From: Cryobacterium flavum
Lineage (GTDB): Bacteria > Actinomycetota > Actinomycetes > Actinomycetales > Microbacteriaceae
Direction of reading: 5' to 3'
DNA length: 64,000 bases
Assembly (NCBI RefSeq): GCF_900103805.1
Contig: NZ_FNIB01000011.1
Coordinates: forward strand, 1 to 64,000
A program made the translations under genes and the position numbers. Positions 32,922 through 41,484 of the stretch are shown here, in pieces (position 1 is the first letter of the stretch; each line of letters starts with the position of its first letter). The notes under the pieces are model-generated. The model was not told where the DNA came from and did not search any database. It was given only the letters and a program-made list of their open reading frames with translations.

Positions 32922-32936
32922 GTCCATAAGATGGAC
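32922..32936. promoter_or_regulatory. Putative IclR operator 2
   Basis: Perfect palindrome GTCCAT-AAG-ATGGAC, 33 bp before the CoA-transferase A start, sized like IclR-family operators. Confidence 0.55.
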
Positions 32937-32968
32937 TCCACAGGATCATCACTCAACGAGGAGACAGC

Positions 32969-33685
32969 ATGTCTAAGGTTCAGGCCAGCGCGAGCGAGGC
33001 GCTGCAGGATGTACTGCGCGACGGGATGGTGCTCGCGGTCGGCGGATTCGGCCTCAGCGGAATTCCGGCCGATCTCATCGACGCGGTGCGGGCATCCGGT
33101 GTGAAAGATCTCACCGTCGTCTCGAACAACATGGGCGTTGACGGCAAGGGGCTGGGCGTGCTGCTCGAAGCCGGCCAGGTTCGCAAGGTCATCGCCTCGT
33201 ATGTGGGTGAGAACAAGCTGTTCGCCGAGCAGTTTCTGGCCGGCGTACTCGAGGTGGAGTTCAGCCCTCAGGGCACCCTCGCCGAGCGGCTGCGGGCTGG
33301 CGGCGCGGGTATTCCCGCGTTCTATACCAAGACCGGTGTCGGCACGTTGATCGCCGAGGGCAAGCCGCTCGCCGACTTCGACGGCGAAACCTACCTGCAG
33401 GAACGCGGCATCGTCGCCGACGTCGCGCTGGTGAAAGCCTGGCGCGCCGACACCCTCGGCAACCTCGAGTACCGCTTCACTGCCCGCAATTTCAACCCGG
33501 TCGTCGCGACCGCGGGGCTCGTCACCATCGCCGAGGCGGAGCTGATCGTCGAGCCAGGAGACATCGACCCGAACCACGTGATCACCCCCGGGGTGTACGT
33601 GCAGCGCCTGATCCAGGCCTCGGCGCGGGTCAAAGACATCGAACAGCGCACCGTGCGCAGCCGGCCCGTGCTGGCATCCGCTTAA
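32969..33685 (+). CDS. 3-oxoacid CoA-transferase subunit A
   Basis: A 238-residue alpha subunit of a succinyl-CoA:3-ketoacid CoA-transferase. It has the [17 protein letters not shown]-terminal loop, [12 protein letters not shown], and the [19 protein letters not shown] signature. With the next gene it forms the heteromeric enzyme activating beta-ketoadipate or acetoacetate. A second, longer A subunit (50795-51589) lies in the pca operon, so this pair is either a paralogue for another ketoacid or a redundant copy. Confidence 0.9.
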   Translation: MSKVQASASEALQDVLRDGMVLAVGGFGLSGIPADLIDAVRASGVKDLTVVSNNMGVDGKGLGVLLEAGQVRKVIASYVGENKLFAEQFLAGVLEVEFSPQGTLAERLRAGGAGIPAFYTKTGVGTLIAEGKPLADFDGETYLQERGIVADVALVKAWRADTLGNLEYRFTARNFNPVVATAGLVTIAEAELIVEPGDIDPNHVITPGVYVQRLIQASARVKDIEQRTVRSRPVLASA

Positions 33686-33696
33686 GGAGAATGACC

Positions 33697-34344
33697 ATGG
33701 CTTGGACCAGAGACGAAATGGCCGCGATCGCGGCGCAGGAACTGAGCGACGGCGACTACGTGAACCTCGGGATCGGCATTCCGACGCTCGTGGCCAACAA
33801 CCTGCCCGAGGGAATCCACGTGACCCTGCAGAGCGAGAATGGCCTGCTCGGCATGGGGCCGTTCCCCTTCGAGGGCGAGGAAGATGCCGACCTGATCAAC
33901 GCCGGCAAGCAGACCGTCACGGTGCTGCCCGGGGCGTCGATCTTCGACTCGGCGACGTCGTTCGGCATGATCCGCGGCGGCCACGTGAAGGTCGCCATTC
34001 TCGGCGCCATGCAGGTCTCCGGGCTTGGCGACCTCGCCAACTGGACCATCCCGGGCAAGATGGTCAAGGGGATGGGCGGCGCAATGGATCTCGTGGCCGG
34101 CACCCCGCGGGTGGTGGTGCTCACCGAGCACGTCGCCAAAGACGGCACGCCGAAGATCGTCACCGAGTGCACCCTGCCGCTGACCGGCGTGCGCGTCGTG
34201 GACCGTATCATCAGCGACACCGCCGTCTTCGACGTCACGCCGACCGGCCTCGTGTTGCGGCAGCGAGCCCCGGGCGTGAGCTTGCAGGACATCGAGGACA
34301 CTACCGAGGCCGCGTTTACGGTTGAGGAACTGGCTCCGGTCTAG
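33697..34344 (+). CDS. 3-oxoacid CoA-transferase subunit B
   Basis: A 215-residue beta subunit. The catalytic glutamate is in SENGLLGMG, and [14 protein letters not shown] is the family's CoA-site block. AAGGAG lies 7 nt before the ATG at 33697; an ATG at 33691 is too close to it. It follows the A subunit by 11 bp and ends before a strong terminator hairpin. Confidence 0.9.
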   Translation: MAWTRDEMAAIAAQELSDGDYVNLGIGIPTLVANNLPEGIHVTLQSENGLLGMGPFPFEGEEDADLINAGKQTVTVLPGASIFDSATSFGMIRGGHVKVAILGAMQVSGLGDLANWTIPGKMVKGMGGAMDLVAGTPRVVVLTEHVAKDGTPKIVTECTLPLTGVRVVDRIISDTAVFDVTPTGLVLRQRAPGVSLQDIEDTTEAAFTVEELAPV

Positions 34345-34353
34345 TCGCCAAAT

Positions 34354-34390
34354 CTGAAGGCCCCGCTCAGGTTCTGGGCGGGGCCTTCAG
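34354..34390 (+). terminator. Strong hairpin after CoA-transferase pair
   Basis: Perfect 13-bp arms CTGAAGGCCCCGC and GCGGGGCCTTCAG with an 11-nt loop, 9 bp after the stop. It is also near the 3' end of the convergent small gene, so it can serve both directions. Confidence 0.8.
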
Positions 34391-34394
34391 ATAT

Positions 34395-34565
34395 TCAGGA
34401 TTCCGGTTCGTCGGTGTCCTGTTCGCGCGACCCGTCTGGGTTCAGGCGGATGCTGCGCGGCCGGGCCGCGCGCATCCGCTCGTCGTTCCAATCGTCAGTC
34501 TCGGGGTCGAGCTTTTGGCGGGCCACGTCGGCTGCGTCGCTCGGATCAAGCGGATGCTGCGACAT
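34395..34565 (-). CDS. Small acidic protein (56 aa) overlapping the protease 3' end
   Basis: A short frame from ATG 34565 to TGA 34395. The protein is polar (DPSDAADVARQKLDPETDDW, then a basic RPRSIRLNPDG stretch). It overlaps the last 20 bp of the protease gene in another frame, which suggests coupling. No domain is recognised, and codon use looks plausible for a real gene. Function unknown. Confidence 0.45.
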   Translation of the reverse strand: MSQHPLDPSDAADVARQKLDPETDDWNDERMRAARPRSIRLNPDGSREQDTDEPES

Positions 34566-35532
34566 AGGTATTCTCGATGACCGAGCCCCAGTACGGGCCG
34601 AACATGGTGTTGGCGATGTTGTTGTAGCCGAAGCTGTTGACTGAGTTTTGCAGGCCGCTGGAGCCGTTGCCGATCATCCACGGGCCGCCAGAGGAGCCGC
34701 CGGTCATGTCGCACGGGATTCCCTGTGACTGGCTCTGGCCGTAGGGGTCGGCGCTGGCGGTGCCGTAGCAGGACTGCAGGGTCTCGCCGGTGAAGGGCGG
34801 GGCCGCCGGGTAACCGTAGGCGGTGTAGGTGAGGCCGCGGCTCTGGTTGAACGTGACGCCCGAGGCTCCGACGCTGTCGCTCAGCGAGGTTCCGGTGGGC
34901 GAGGCGACGATGGCGAAGCCGGTGTCATAGCTGATATCGCCGTTATTGCTCCACTGGGTGGGAGCGTAGAGCTCGGTGGCATTCCACTGGCCGAACGGTG
35001 CCGAGCCGTTCTCGTAGGCCGGCACGAAGATGAGGCGTGAGGCGAAGTTGCCGGGACCTTCATTGACGCAGTGCCCGGCAGTGACGACGGTGTTCTCGTT
35101 CGCGGCCGAGATGGAGTTGCCGGAACAAACGTAGTCGGTGCCGCCGAGGGTGAAGAAGATCTTGCCGATGTGCGAGATGGGGGAGACCTGGGTGGCCGTG
35201 GGCGACTGGTCGGGGTCGGCCTGCTGCGGGGCCACGAGCGAGGTGGCTCCGGCTGCGACGGCGCCGATCATGCCGGCCGCGACGTTGTCCTGCACCAGTA
35301 CTTCGCCGGGGATGGCGGACTGCATGCGCTCGGCGGTCCAGTAGTCGCCGCCCTGTTGAGTCTGCGGAACGACCCAACGGTCGACATCCGCAGACGTTGA
35401 CGTGGTCGTAGTCAGTGACCCCGGCGCGATGGCGGCTGAGGCTGCGCCGGCCGACAGAAAACCGCCGGTACCGACTAACGTGCCGATCAGGAGCGCCGAG
35501 AGGGCGCCGGTCTTAACTTTGCTTCGCATCAT
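34546..35532 (-). CDS. Secreted trypsin-like serine protease
   Basis: A ~328-residue exported protein. The N-terminus is a signal peptide (MMRSKVKTGALSALLIGTLV to about AGAASAA). The chymotrypsin-fold triad is visible: His in VVTAGHCV, Asp in GDISYDTGFAIV, and Ser in TGGSSGGPWM. A disulfide-type Cys precedes the His region (DYVCSGNS). It resembles secreted actinobacterial V8/glutamyl-type peptidases. GGAG lies 8 nt before the ATG at 35532. The propeptide is about 90 residues, presumably removed for activation. Confidence 0.9.
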   Translation of the reverse strand: MMRSKVKTGALSALLIGTLVGTGGFLSAGAASAAIAPGSLTTTTSTSADVDRWVVPQTQQGGDYWTAERMQSAIPGEVLVQDNVAAGMIGAVAAGATSLVAPQQADPDQSPTATQVSPISHIGKIFFTLGGTDYVCSGNSISAANENTVVTAGHCVNEGPGNFASRLIFVPAYENGSAPFGQWNATELYAPTQWSNNGDISYDTGFAIVASPTGTSLSDSVGASGVTFNQSRGLTYTAYGYPAAPPFTGETLQSCYGTASADPYGQSQSQGIPCDMTGGSSGGPWMIGNGSSGLQNSVNSFGYNNIANTMFGPYWGSVIENTYVAASA

Positions 35533-35709
35533 GTGCTTCACTCCAGTTATCGATCGCATCCCGCGGACTGTATTGCCGTAGGTATTAATACAATATTGAG
35601 GAGTGCACTCCCTGTCTACCCTTTATGGGTCACACCCATTAGGGGGGGCTTCCGGATGAAGTAGAGAGGCGGGAGCGCTTCGGCCTCCGCAACGCCAATG
35701 GCGACTGCC

Positions 35710-37953
35710 TCAGCGTGGGAGTCGGCCCGGTGTGCCGTCGTTCGCAGCGATGGTCGTGACGGACTTCGCTCGAGCCGTGAACTTTGGAAAGGCGCGGCTG
35801 AGCCGACTCAGCCATCGAGGCACGATTTCGAACCGCTCCATCGCCCAAATTACACGAGTGGCCAACCAGAACCAGATGAAGGCTACCGGTGCGGTGAGGA
35901 ATGGCGCGAGGGTCGGCCACCGCCAGATTTGGCCGGCGAGAAACCCCAGCCAGATCATCGTGCCGCAGACCAGCACCCATACAAAAAGTGCGCCCAAGAT
36001 CCAGATCGGTGCGCGCGCCGCGAGGGACTGGCGGGACTGCACCAAGGCAGCGTTCACTTCGCGGTTGCGTACCGACAAAATATCCGCTTGCCGCCCCGAC
36101 TGCTCCTGGGTCTCCGGTGAGTCGGGCCGTGACCGCGCATAGGTCGACCGGGGAACGGCCTCTGCGATGCGGTCGATCACGAGTGGTGCGACCTGCTCGG
36201 CGATGGAGAGGGCATGCGATACGCGAGTTATGACATCAGTCTCGGACGGGTTCGACCGGTTCTGCGCGTATTCTTGACGTAGCGCCATGAGGCCCTTCGC
36301 CGTGCGATCGAGGAGTTCGATTGCGTCCGGGCGCGCCGTGACGGCCGCGACAACGCCGAGAACCACACTTGTCGTGCCTTCCAGACTCATCCAGAGGCCG
36401 TCCCGTTCACTTGTCGCTGCGCAGCCGATAAGTCGCGTGACGACAGCGTGCAAGTCGTCTTTGTTGCCATCGAGATGCAACCCCAGCTTTAGAAAACCGA
36501 TCCAGTCCAACAACCTGATGGCCAACGGAGCGTCAAGGTCGTCATCGTCGATTTTGTCGATCGACTTGAACATGTCGTCCATCGGCGTACGGTCGATAGC
36601 GGTCCGACACGCGGATATCAGCGCACCCGTGCCAGGGTCATCTGGTGCCAGAGTGGCGAGAAGGCCCTGGGCGCTGTGCAATATTCTGGGCGATGCCGCA
36701 ACGCTCGTGAGTATCTGAACCGTTGCCAGTACCGACGTCATGGTCATGCCCGGATAGACCAGTGAGGTGAGGCGTGCACTGAATAGCGGGTCGGTTTGCG
36801 GGTTCCAGACGTTCCCCAAACCAGGAAACAGACCGCAGAAGTAGCTCGCGGCCAGTATTTGGTTTCGGAGCGGGAAAATATCCGTGCACGTCTTGACACC
36901 GTCGACATCACTGTCGAGATTTGAGAAGAAGTTCCGCGCGAATTCCAGGCGCCGACTCCCGATCAGGCCGGAGAAAAACGTCACATCGTTATCTATTGTA
37001 GCGGCGGCGGAAAGAACTACTCCTCCCGCCTTGGCGGATTCCAGCCAAGCCGGCGATATCGCTTGGGGACGAAGAACGTCACCGACGAGATGTAGGGCCG
37101 GCCGAGTGATGAGCCACTCCGTCGTCGGGCCGGTTCGGCGATTATCGGTCGGGCCGGTCTCCGGATCTACAAGATAGGACGTGCCGAGCTGGGAGAGAGC
37201 CGGAGCCAGCGGGGACGGTGCATCGTCATCGTGTCCCGACCACACCACACACTGAGGACTTCCTGTTGCGATGAATTGGGCGATGTTACGAAGCAGGTCC
37301 TGAGCTCGATGCCAATCAAGCGGGAGTGCACACGCCACGACTCGCCAATCAAATGAATCCGAGCTCCGACTGAGGAGCACATCTCCGGTCGCGCCGCGCA
37401 GGACAGCTTGAAATCCTTCCATCTCGCTCAGGTCGACGGCCATCCAGGACACTTTGGACTGCAGTTGTCCCGTCGTCGCAAGTCCCGCATCGAAGTCAGC
37501 CACAAACTCCGGATAGTTGAGCAGGGGGTCTTCGGCGCGAACGCTGGCGGATGCATTCGTCGGTGTGAGCTTTCCGACTTGCGCTGCCGCGTACCGGAGA
37601 ACAGTTCCATTCGGCATGTCCAAGGGTAGGGCGCCGGCACCATATTGGTGCAAGACGGCCAGCCCATGCCCCGCGTTCAAGAACTTGACGATCTCTTCGC
37701 GATGTCCGCTGACCGCTTTGGCGACGAGCCCATCGGCATGTCGCAGAGAGTTCGAAGCGAAAAAGAGCGCGGCAACGTCGGAATCGGCAAGGCCATCGAG
37801 GAGGCTCTCGACTTGAGAGTCGCGAAAGATTTCGACATCGATCGGAGAATTACCGACGCGAACATTTACGCAGGCCTGTCGGATCGCCTCGCCGTCATCT
37901 GAGTGAAATTGCCGTGTCGATTCGAGGCCGTCAACAATAATTGCAATACGCAT
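35710..37953 (-). CDS. Large unknown protein with ThuA-like N-terminus and two C-terminal membrane helices
   Basis: A 747-residue protein I cannot assign. The first ~220 residues look like a Rossmann-type ThuA/glutamine-amidotransferase-like fold (MRIAIIVDGLESTRQ; AALFFASNSL; FLNAGHGLAVLHQYG). The middle is mostly helical with no recognised motif (LLDWIGFLKLGLHLDGNKDD region). Near 660-710 two membrane helices (APIWILGALFVWVLVCGTMI, LAPFLTAPVAFIWFWLATR) precede a basic tail, placing the bulk on one face of the membrane. Base composition looks somewhat less GC-rich than its neighbours, hinting at transfer. It stands alone between a protease and a DUF gene. Confidence 0.7.
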   Translation of the reverse strand: MRIAIIVDGLESTRQFHSDDGEAIRQACVNVRVGNSPIDVEIFRDSQVESLLDGLADSDVAALFFASNSLRHADGLVAKAVSGHREEIVKFLNAGHGLAVLHQYGAGALPLDMPNGTVLRYAAAQVGKLTPTNASASVRAEDPLLNYPEFVADFDAGLATTGQLQSKVSWMAVDLSEMEGFQAVLRGATGDVLLSRSSDSFDWRVVACALPLDWHRAQDLLRNIAQFIATGSPQCVVWSGHDDDAPSPLAPALSQLGTSYLVDPETGPTDNRRTGPTTEWLITRPALHLVGDVLRPQAISPAWLESAKAGGVVLSAAATIDNDVTFFSGLIGSRRLEFARNFFSNLDSDVDGVKTCTDIFPLRNQILAASYFCGLFPGLGNVWNPQTDPLFSARLTSLVYPGMTMTSVLATVQILTSVAASPRILHSAQGLLATLAPDDPGTGALISACRTAIDRTPMDDMFKSIDKIDDDDLDAPLAIRLLDWIGFLKLGLHLDGNKDDLHAVVTRLIGCAATSERDGLWMSLEGTTSVVLGVVAAVTARPDAIELLDRTAKGLMALRQEYAQNRSNPSETDVITRVSHALSIAEQVAPLVIDRIAEAVPRSTYARSRPDSPETQEQSGRQADILSVRNREVNAALVQSRQSLAARAPIWILGALFVWVLVCGTMIWLGFLAGQIWRWPTLAPFLTAPVAFIWFWLATRVIWAMERFEIVPRWLSRLSRAFPKFTARAKSVTTIAANDGTPGRLPR

Positions 37954-37985
37954 ACTGTTGACATTACTTGTAGCGGTACAGCCCC

Positions 37986-38402
37986 TCAGAGCGCGCGCAT
38001 CCGGTTATTGCGCGGGTTGTGCTCGACCTCGGCAAGGCCGAGGGCTTCGAGCAGCGGCGGCACGTACATCCCGAACCGAACGCGAAACCCGTTCTTCAGG
38101 CCGTACCAGCCGCCGACCGGGTTGCTCTCTGCGCGGCCCCAGGCCTCGACGGTGTCGGGCTTGGCCTTCTTCTTCTCGTCGGCGGCGCCCAGCTCGACCC
38201 AATCACCGTTCTGTTTGAGCATGGCGTGCAGGTCCTCAATGCAGCTCAGTCGATAGGAGAGCGTAGTGGACCCGACCTTGCAGATGAGCGCCGGGGGAGT
38301 CGCCGCCTCGTCGCGATACATGAGGTACTCCGACGACCCGGGCGGAGTGCGCAGCACCCACGGGTCGTCCTTGCTGCCGGTTCCGATGCTCGTGTCGGTC
38401 AT
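37986..38402 (-). CDS. Small conserved-type protein (DUF6855-like)
   Basis: A 138-residue soluble protein starting at ATG 38402 with GAGGAG upstream. It has DDPWVLRTPPGSSEYLMYRD and PVGGWYGLKNGFRVRFGMYVP blocks that I associate with a family of actinobacterial unknowns. No membrane or catalytic motif. It is separated from the divergent IclR gene by a 327-bp region containing a 14-bp inverted repeat. Confidence 0.65.
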   Translation of the reverse strand: MTDTSIGTGSKDDPWVLRTPPGSSEYLMYRDEAATPPALICKVGSTTLSYRLSCIEDLHAMLKQNGDWVELGAADEKKKAKPDTVEAWGRAESNPVGGWYGLKNGFRVRFGMYVPPLLEALGLAEVEHNPRNNRMRAL

Positions 38403-38510
38403 GACTGTCTCCTCGATTTTGGACCTCAATCGGTTCATCGTGGCCTGTCGTGGGCCGAATTGCCACGCAACGAGTGCATTGGGCAGGCGTGTCTGCTCTT
38501 CGCCCGGCAT

Positions 38511-38594
38511 AACTCCTGCAATTTCTGTAGCGCTCCGCAGACTTCCGTGTGATTGCGGGCTGGGATTCTGGCGAACGTGCAAATTGCAGGAGTT
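38511..38594. repeat. 14-bp inverted repeat in divergent intergenic region
   Basis: AACTCCTGCAATTT at 38511-38524 and its exact complement at 38581-38594, 56 bp apart. The 327-bp gap otherwise has no gene. It may be a regulator site pair, a small transposon remnant or a transcript hairpin. Confidence 0.6.
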
Positions 38595-38682
38595 CTGTGC
38601 GCAGCGGTGGAGCGGATGCCGGCAGCCAGGCCGGCCGCGCGGCGCACAACGGGTGGAGCGGATGCCGGTGGCCACCGACGGG

Positions 38683-38700
38683 TTCCATTCAGTGGAAGTT
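38683..38700 (-). promoter_or_regulatory. Putative PcaR-type IclR operator, copy 1 (iclR promoter)
   Basis: On the minus strand it reads AACTTCCACTGAATGGAA. It lies 30 bp before the IclR start and matches the two other copies at 39567 and 46460. Confidence 0.65.
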
Positions 38701-38729
38701 CTTGGTGCATAGCTGTAGCGTGGCGGGTA

Positions 38730-39542
38730 ATGAGTGGAAAACCTGCACAAAGGCTAGCGAGCGGAGGCGGCGCGGCCGTCGACGATCGTTCCGTCGCGGC
38801 GCGACTCTTCGCCATCCTCGACGCCTTCGCCACGCCCGCCGGGGCGACGTCCTTCACACTCTCCCTCACGGCGATCGCCCAACGCGCCGGCCTTCCCCTC
38901 TCGACCACTCATCGGCTGGTCGCGGAGTGGGTCGGCTGGGGCGGCCTGACCCGCCAGGACAATGGCCAGTATTCGCTCGGCATGAAGTTGTGGGAGCTGG
39001 GCGTGCAGACTCCGACGGCCCGCAACCTGCGCACGATCGCGCTGCCCTATCTGGAAGACCTCTACGAGACGACGCGGGAACACGTGCACCTCGCCATTCT
39101 TGACGGGCGAGATGCCCTCTATTTGGAGAAGCTATCCGGGCACCACGCTGTTCGCCTGACCTCACGGGTGGGTGCGCGTCTGCCGCTGCACTCCACCGGG
39201 GTTGGCCTCGTGCTCCTGGCACACGCTCCAACCGATGTCGTGCAGGACTATCTGGCAACGAGTCTGGAGCGCTTTCTTCCCGGCACGGTGACAGAGCCGG
39301 ACGCCGTGCGCCGACGACTGGCCGAGATTCGTCTGACCGGCGTGGCCCGCATGTCCGAGGAGATGACGCTGGGCTCCAGTTCGATTGCCGCTCCGATCCG
39401 GGATCGGACCGGGCTGGTCGTGGCCGCCGTGTCGATCGTGATCCGCACCACTGACACCGCCAACCCCGAGCAGGAGCGGGCCGTGCGCGTTGCCGCGCAG
39501 GGTGTCAGCCGTGCCCTCGGCTACCGGCGTGCCCAGCAGTAG
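38730..39542 (+). CDS. IclR family regulator of the protocatechuate/4-hydroxybenzoate pathway (PcaR-like)
   Basis: A 270-residue regulator. The helix-turn-helix is TAIAQRAGLPLSTTHRLVAEW near residues 45-65, shown in parts, followed by the effector domain with DALYLEKLSGHHAVRLTSRVG (in parts) and PLHSTGVGLVLLA. The C-terminus ends RALGYRRAQQ. It is placed just upstream of pobA and heads the aromatic-catabolism region, so it is likely the PcaR/PobR-type regulator. Its ATG at 38730 has only a weak ribosome site. A copy of the shared operator sits 30 bp upstream, suggesting autoregulation. Confidence 0.85.
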   Translation: MSGKPAQRLASGGGAAVDDRSVAARLFAILDAFATPAGATSFTLSLTAIAQRAGLPLSTTHRLVAEWVGWGGLTRQDNGQYSLGMKLWELGVQTPTARNLRTIALPYLEDLYETTREHVHLAILDGRDALYLEKLSGHHAVRLTSRVGARLPLHSTGVGLVLLAHAPTDVVQDYLATSLERFLPGTVTEPDAVRRRLAEIRLTGVARMSEEMTLGSSSIAAPIRDRTGLVVAAVSIVIRTTDTANPEQERAVRVAAQGVSRALGYRRAQQ

Positions 39543-39566
39543 CCACCCAAAGCCCATCGACAACTC

Positions 39567-39584
39567 AACTTTCACTGAGCGGAA
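39567..39584 (+). promoter_or_regulatory. Putative PcaR-type IclR operator, copy 2 (pobA promoter)
   Basis: AACTTTCACTGAGCGGAA, 74 bp before the pobA start. One base differs from copy 3 across the shared length. Confidence 0.65.
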
Positions 39585-39657
39585 TACGTCCAGCAGCGTC
39601 TGGCCCAGACCGGCACACTGATCGCAACACCCCCTGTCATCGTCGCTAGGAGAACCC

Positions 39658-40839
39658 GTGCCCCACGAAACAACCCGCGTCGCTATCATCGGCGCCGGTC
39701 CAGCCGGACTTCTCCTGAGCTGGGCCCTGCGTGATGCCGGCATCGACTCGATCGTCGTCGAAAACCGCTCGCAGGACTACGTGCAGGGGCGCATCCGCGC
39801 CGGCGTGCTGGAACAGGGCTCGGTCGAGACCCTGACCCGCCTCGGGCTGGGTGACCGCCTCGCATCCGAGGGCCTGCAGCACGACGGAATCTTTCTGCAA
39901 TATGCCGGTGAGCGACACAATGTGAACTTCAACGAGCTGATCGGCCGCACAGTCACCGTCTACGGCCAGCAGCAGGTCGTGAAAGACCTCGTCACAGCCC
40001 ACGAGCAGGCCGGATCGACGATCTACTACGAAGCCTCCGATGTGGCCGTCGACTCGCTCACCACGAAGAACCCGAGCGTGACCTTCGTACACGATGGCGA
40101 AGCGCACACCATCGACGCCGACTTCGTGGTGGGTGCCGACGGATTTCACGGCATCTGCCGCGCGTCGATCCCTGCCGAAGAAATCACCCTGTTCGACCGC
40201 AGCTACCCCTACGCCTGGCTTGGCATTCTCGCTGACGTGGCACCGTCCTCGGACGAACTCGTCTACGCGCTGCACGAAGATGGTTTCGCGATGCTCTCGA
40301 TGCGCTCGCCGGTCGTCTCCCGGCTGTACCTGCAGGTCGATCCGGCCGACGATATCAAGAACTGGTCGGACGACCGCATCTGGGAAGCTCTGCAGACCCG
40401 GCTCGGCACGCCCGGCTGGACCCTGAACCAAGGCCCGATCACCGACAAATCGATCACCCCGATGCGCAGCTTCGTGGCGTCGCGGCTCGCCTACGGCAAC
40501 CTGTTTCTAGTCGGCGACGCCGGCCACATCGTGCCGCCGACCGGCGCGAAGGGCCTCAACTCGGCCATCTCCGACGTCACCCAGCTCGCCGGGGCGCTCA
40601 CCGCCTTCTACGCCCAAGACGAGACGCTGCTCGGTCGGTACAGCGAGACCGCGCTGGCCCGGCAGTGGCGGGTGCAACAGTTCTCCCGCTGGATGACCGA
40701 GATGCTGCACACCAGCCCCGGCGATCTGCAGACCGGCGCGTTCGATTACCGCAGCCAGCTCGGCCAGCTCGACTACGTCACCCACTCGCCGCTCGCCCAG
40801 TGCATGCTCGCCGAGCAGTACACCGGCCTCCTGCTTTAA
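39658..40839 (+). CDS. pobA: 4-hydroxybenzoate 3-monooxygenase
   Basis: A 393-residue FAD-dependent aromatic hydroxylase converting 4-hydroxybenzoate to protocatechuate. It shows the FAD GxGxxG motif VAIIGAGPAGLLLSWAL at residue ~7, RIRAGVLEQG (substrate/FAD region), the DG motif VVGADGFHGICR, and the second FAD motif LFLVGDAGHIVPPTGAKGLN. Length fits family (~390). GTG start with AGGAG just upstream. The leader is nearly identical to that of pcaH. The product is consumed by pcaHG further on. Confidence 0.94.
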   Translation: MPHETTRVAIIGAGPAGLLLSWALRDAGIDSIVVENRSQDYVQGRIRAGVLEQGSVETLTRLGLGDRLASEGLQHDGIFLQYAGERHNVNFNELIGRTVTVYGQQQVVKDLVTAHEQAGSTIYYEASDVAVDSLTTKNPSVTFVHDGEAHTIDADFVVGADGFHGICRASIPAEEITLFDRSYPYAWLGILADVAPSSDELVYALHEDGFAMLSMRSPVVSRLYLQVDPADDIKNWSDDRIWEALQTRLGTPGWTLNQGPITDKSITPMRSFVASRLAYGNLFLVGDAGHIVPPTGAKGLNSAISDVTQLAGALTAFYAQDETLLGRYSETALARQWRVQQFSRWMTEMLHTSPGDLQTGAFDYRSQLGQLDYVTHSPLAQCMLAEQYTGLLL

Positions 40840-40936
40840 TCTTGCCCCTGCTCGGACCGCGAGACGCCTGCTCTTGGTCACATTCGAGTCGAACCTTGCC
40901 CGGGGCCTTGACAAGAAGGTCCAGCATTTCCATAAT

Positions 40937-40954
40937 GTACTAACTAGTCCGTAC
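40937..40954. promoter_or_regulatory. Putative TetR-type operator upstream of the quinate/shikimate operon
   Basis: GTACTAACTAGTCCGTAC is a near-palindrome with GTAC at both ends and ACTAGT near the centre, 33 bp before the 3-dehydroquinase start. It is a good candidate for binding by the TetR protein at 45764-46471; a second copy before tetR was not seen. Confidence 0.5.
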
Positions 40955-40986
40955 TTAATAAGCCTCGTAACCAAGGACATGAATCA

Positions 40987-41484
40987 ATGACGATTTCCGA
41001 CCGGCCCGAACGCCCGCTCGTGCTCGTGGTGAACGGACCGAACCTGAACCTGCTCGGTTCCCGAGAGCCGGCGAAGTACGGCACCACCAGCCTCGCCGAC
41101 CTCGAACAACGAATTTCCGGTACGGCTGAGCGGGTGGGCGTGGACGTCAAATTCGTGCAGAGCAACCATGAGGGCGTGTTGATCGACGCGATCCACGCCA
41201 TGCGTCAGCGCGCAGCGGGAATCATTATCAACGCTGGCGCATTCACCCACACGTCGGTCGCAATCCGCGATGCGATCTCGGCCGTGGCCTTGCCGATGGT
41301 CGAGGTGCACCTCACTAACGTGCACGCCCGTGAACCGTTCCGCCGCCACTCCTTCCTGTCTGACATCGCAGAATCTGTAATCGTCGGCGCTGGTCCCAAG
41401 GGCTACGACTTTGCCCTGGAGCTGCTCGCTAGCCGGGTAGCCCAAGTGGATGCCTTCCACAACACGGCAGGAGCTGTCGAATGA
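40987..41484 (+). CDS. Type II 3-dehydroquinate dehydratase
   Basis: A 165-residue dodecameric-type enzyme interconverting 3-dehydroquinate and 3-dehydroshikimate. Signature NGPNLNLLGSREPAKYG contains the catalytic Tyr region; INAGAFTHTS and HLTNVHAREPFRRHS hold the catalytic His and substrate-binding residues. Being in a catabolic operon with quinate dehydrogenase, it likely acts in quinate breakdown rather than aromatic biosynthesis. Its stop overlaps the next start (ATGA). Confidence 0.92.
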   Translation: MTISDRPERPLVLVVNGPNLNLLGSREPAKYGTTSLADLEQRISGTAERVGVDVKFVQSNHEGVLIDAIHAMRQRAAGIIINAGAFTHTSVAIRDAISAVALPMVEVHLTNVHAREPFRRHSFLSDIAESVIVGAGPKGYDFALELLASRVAQVDAFHNTAGAVE

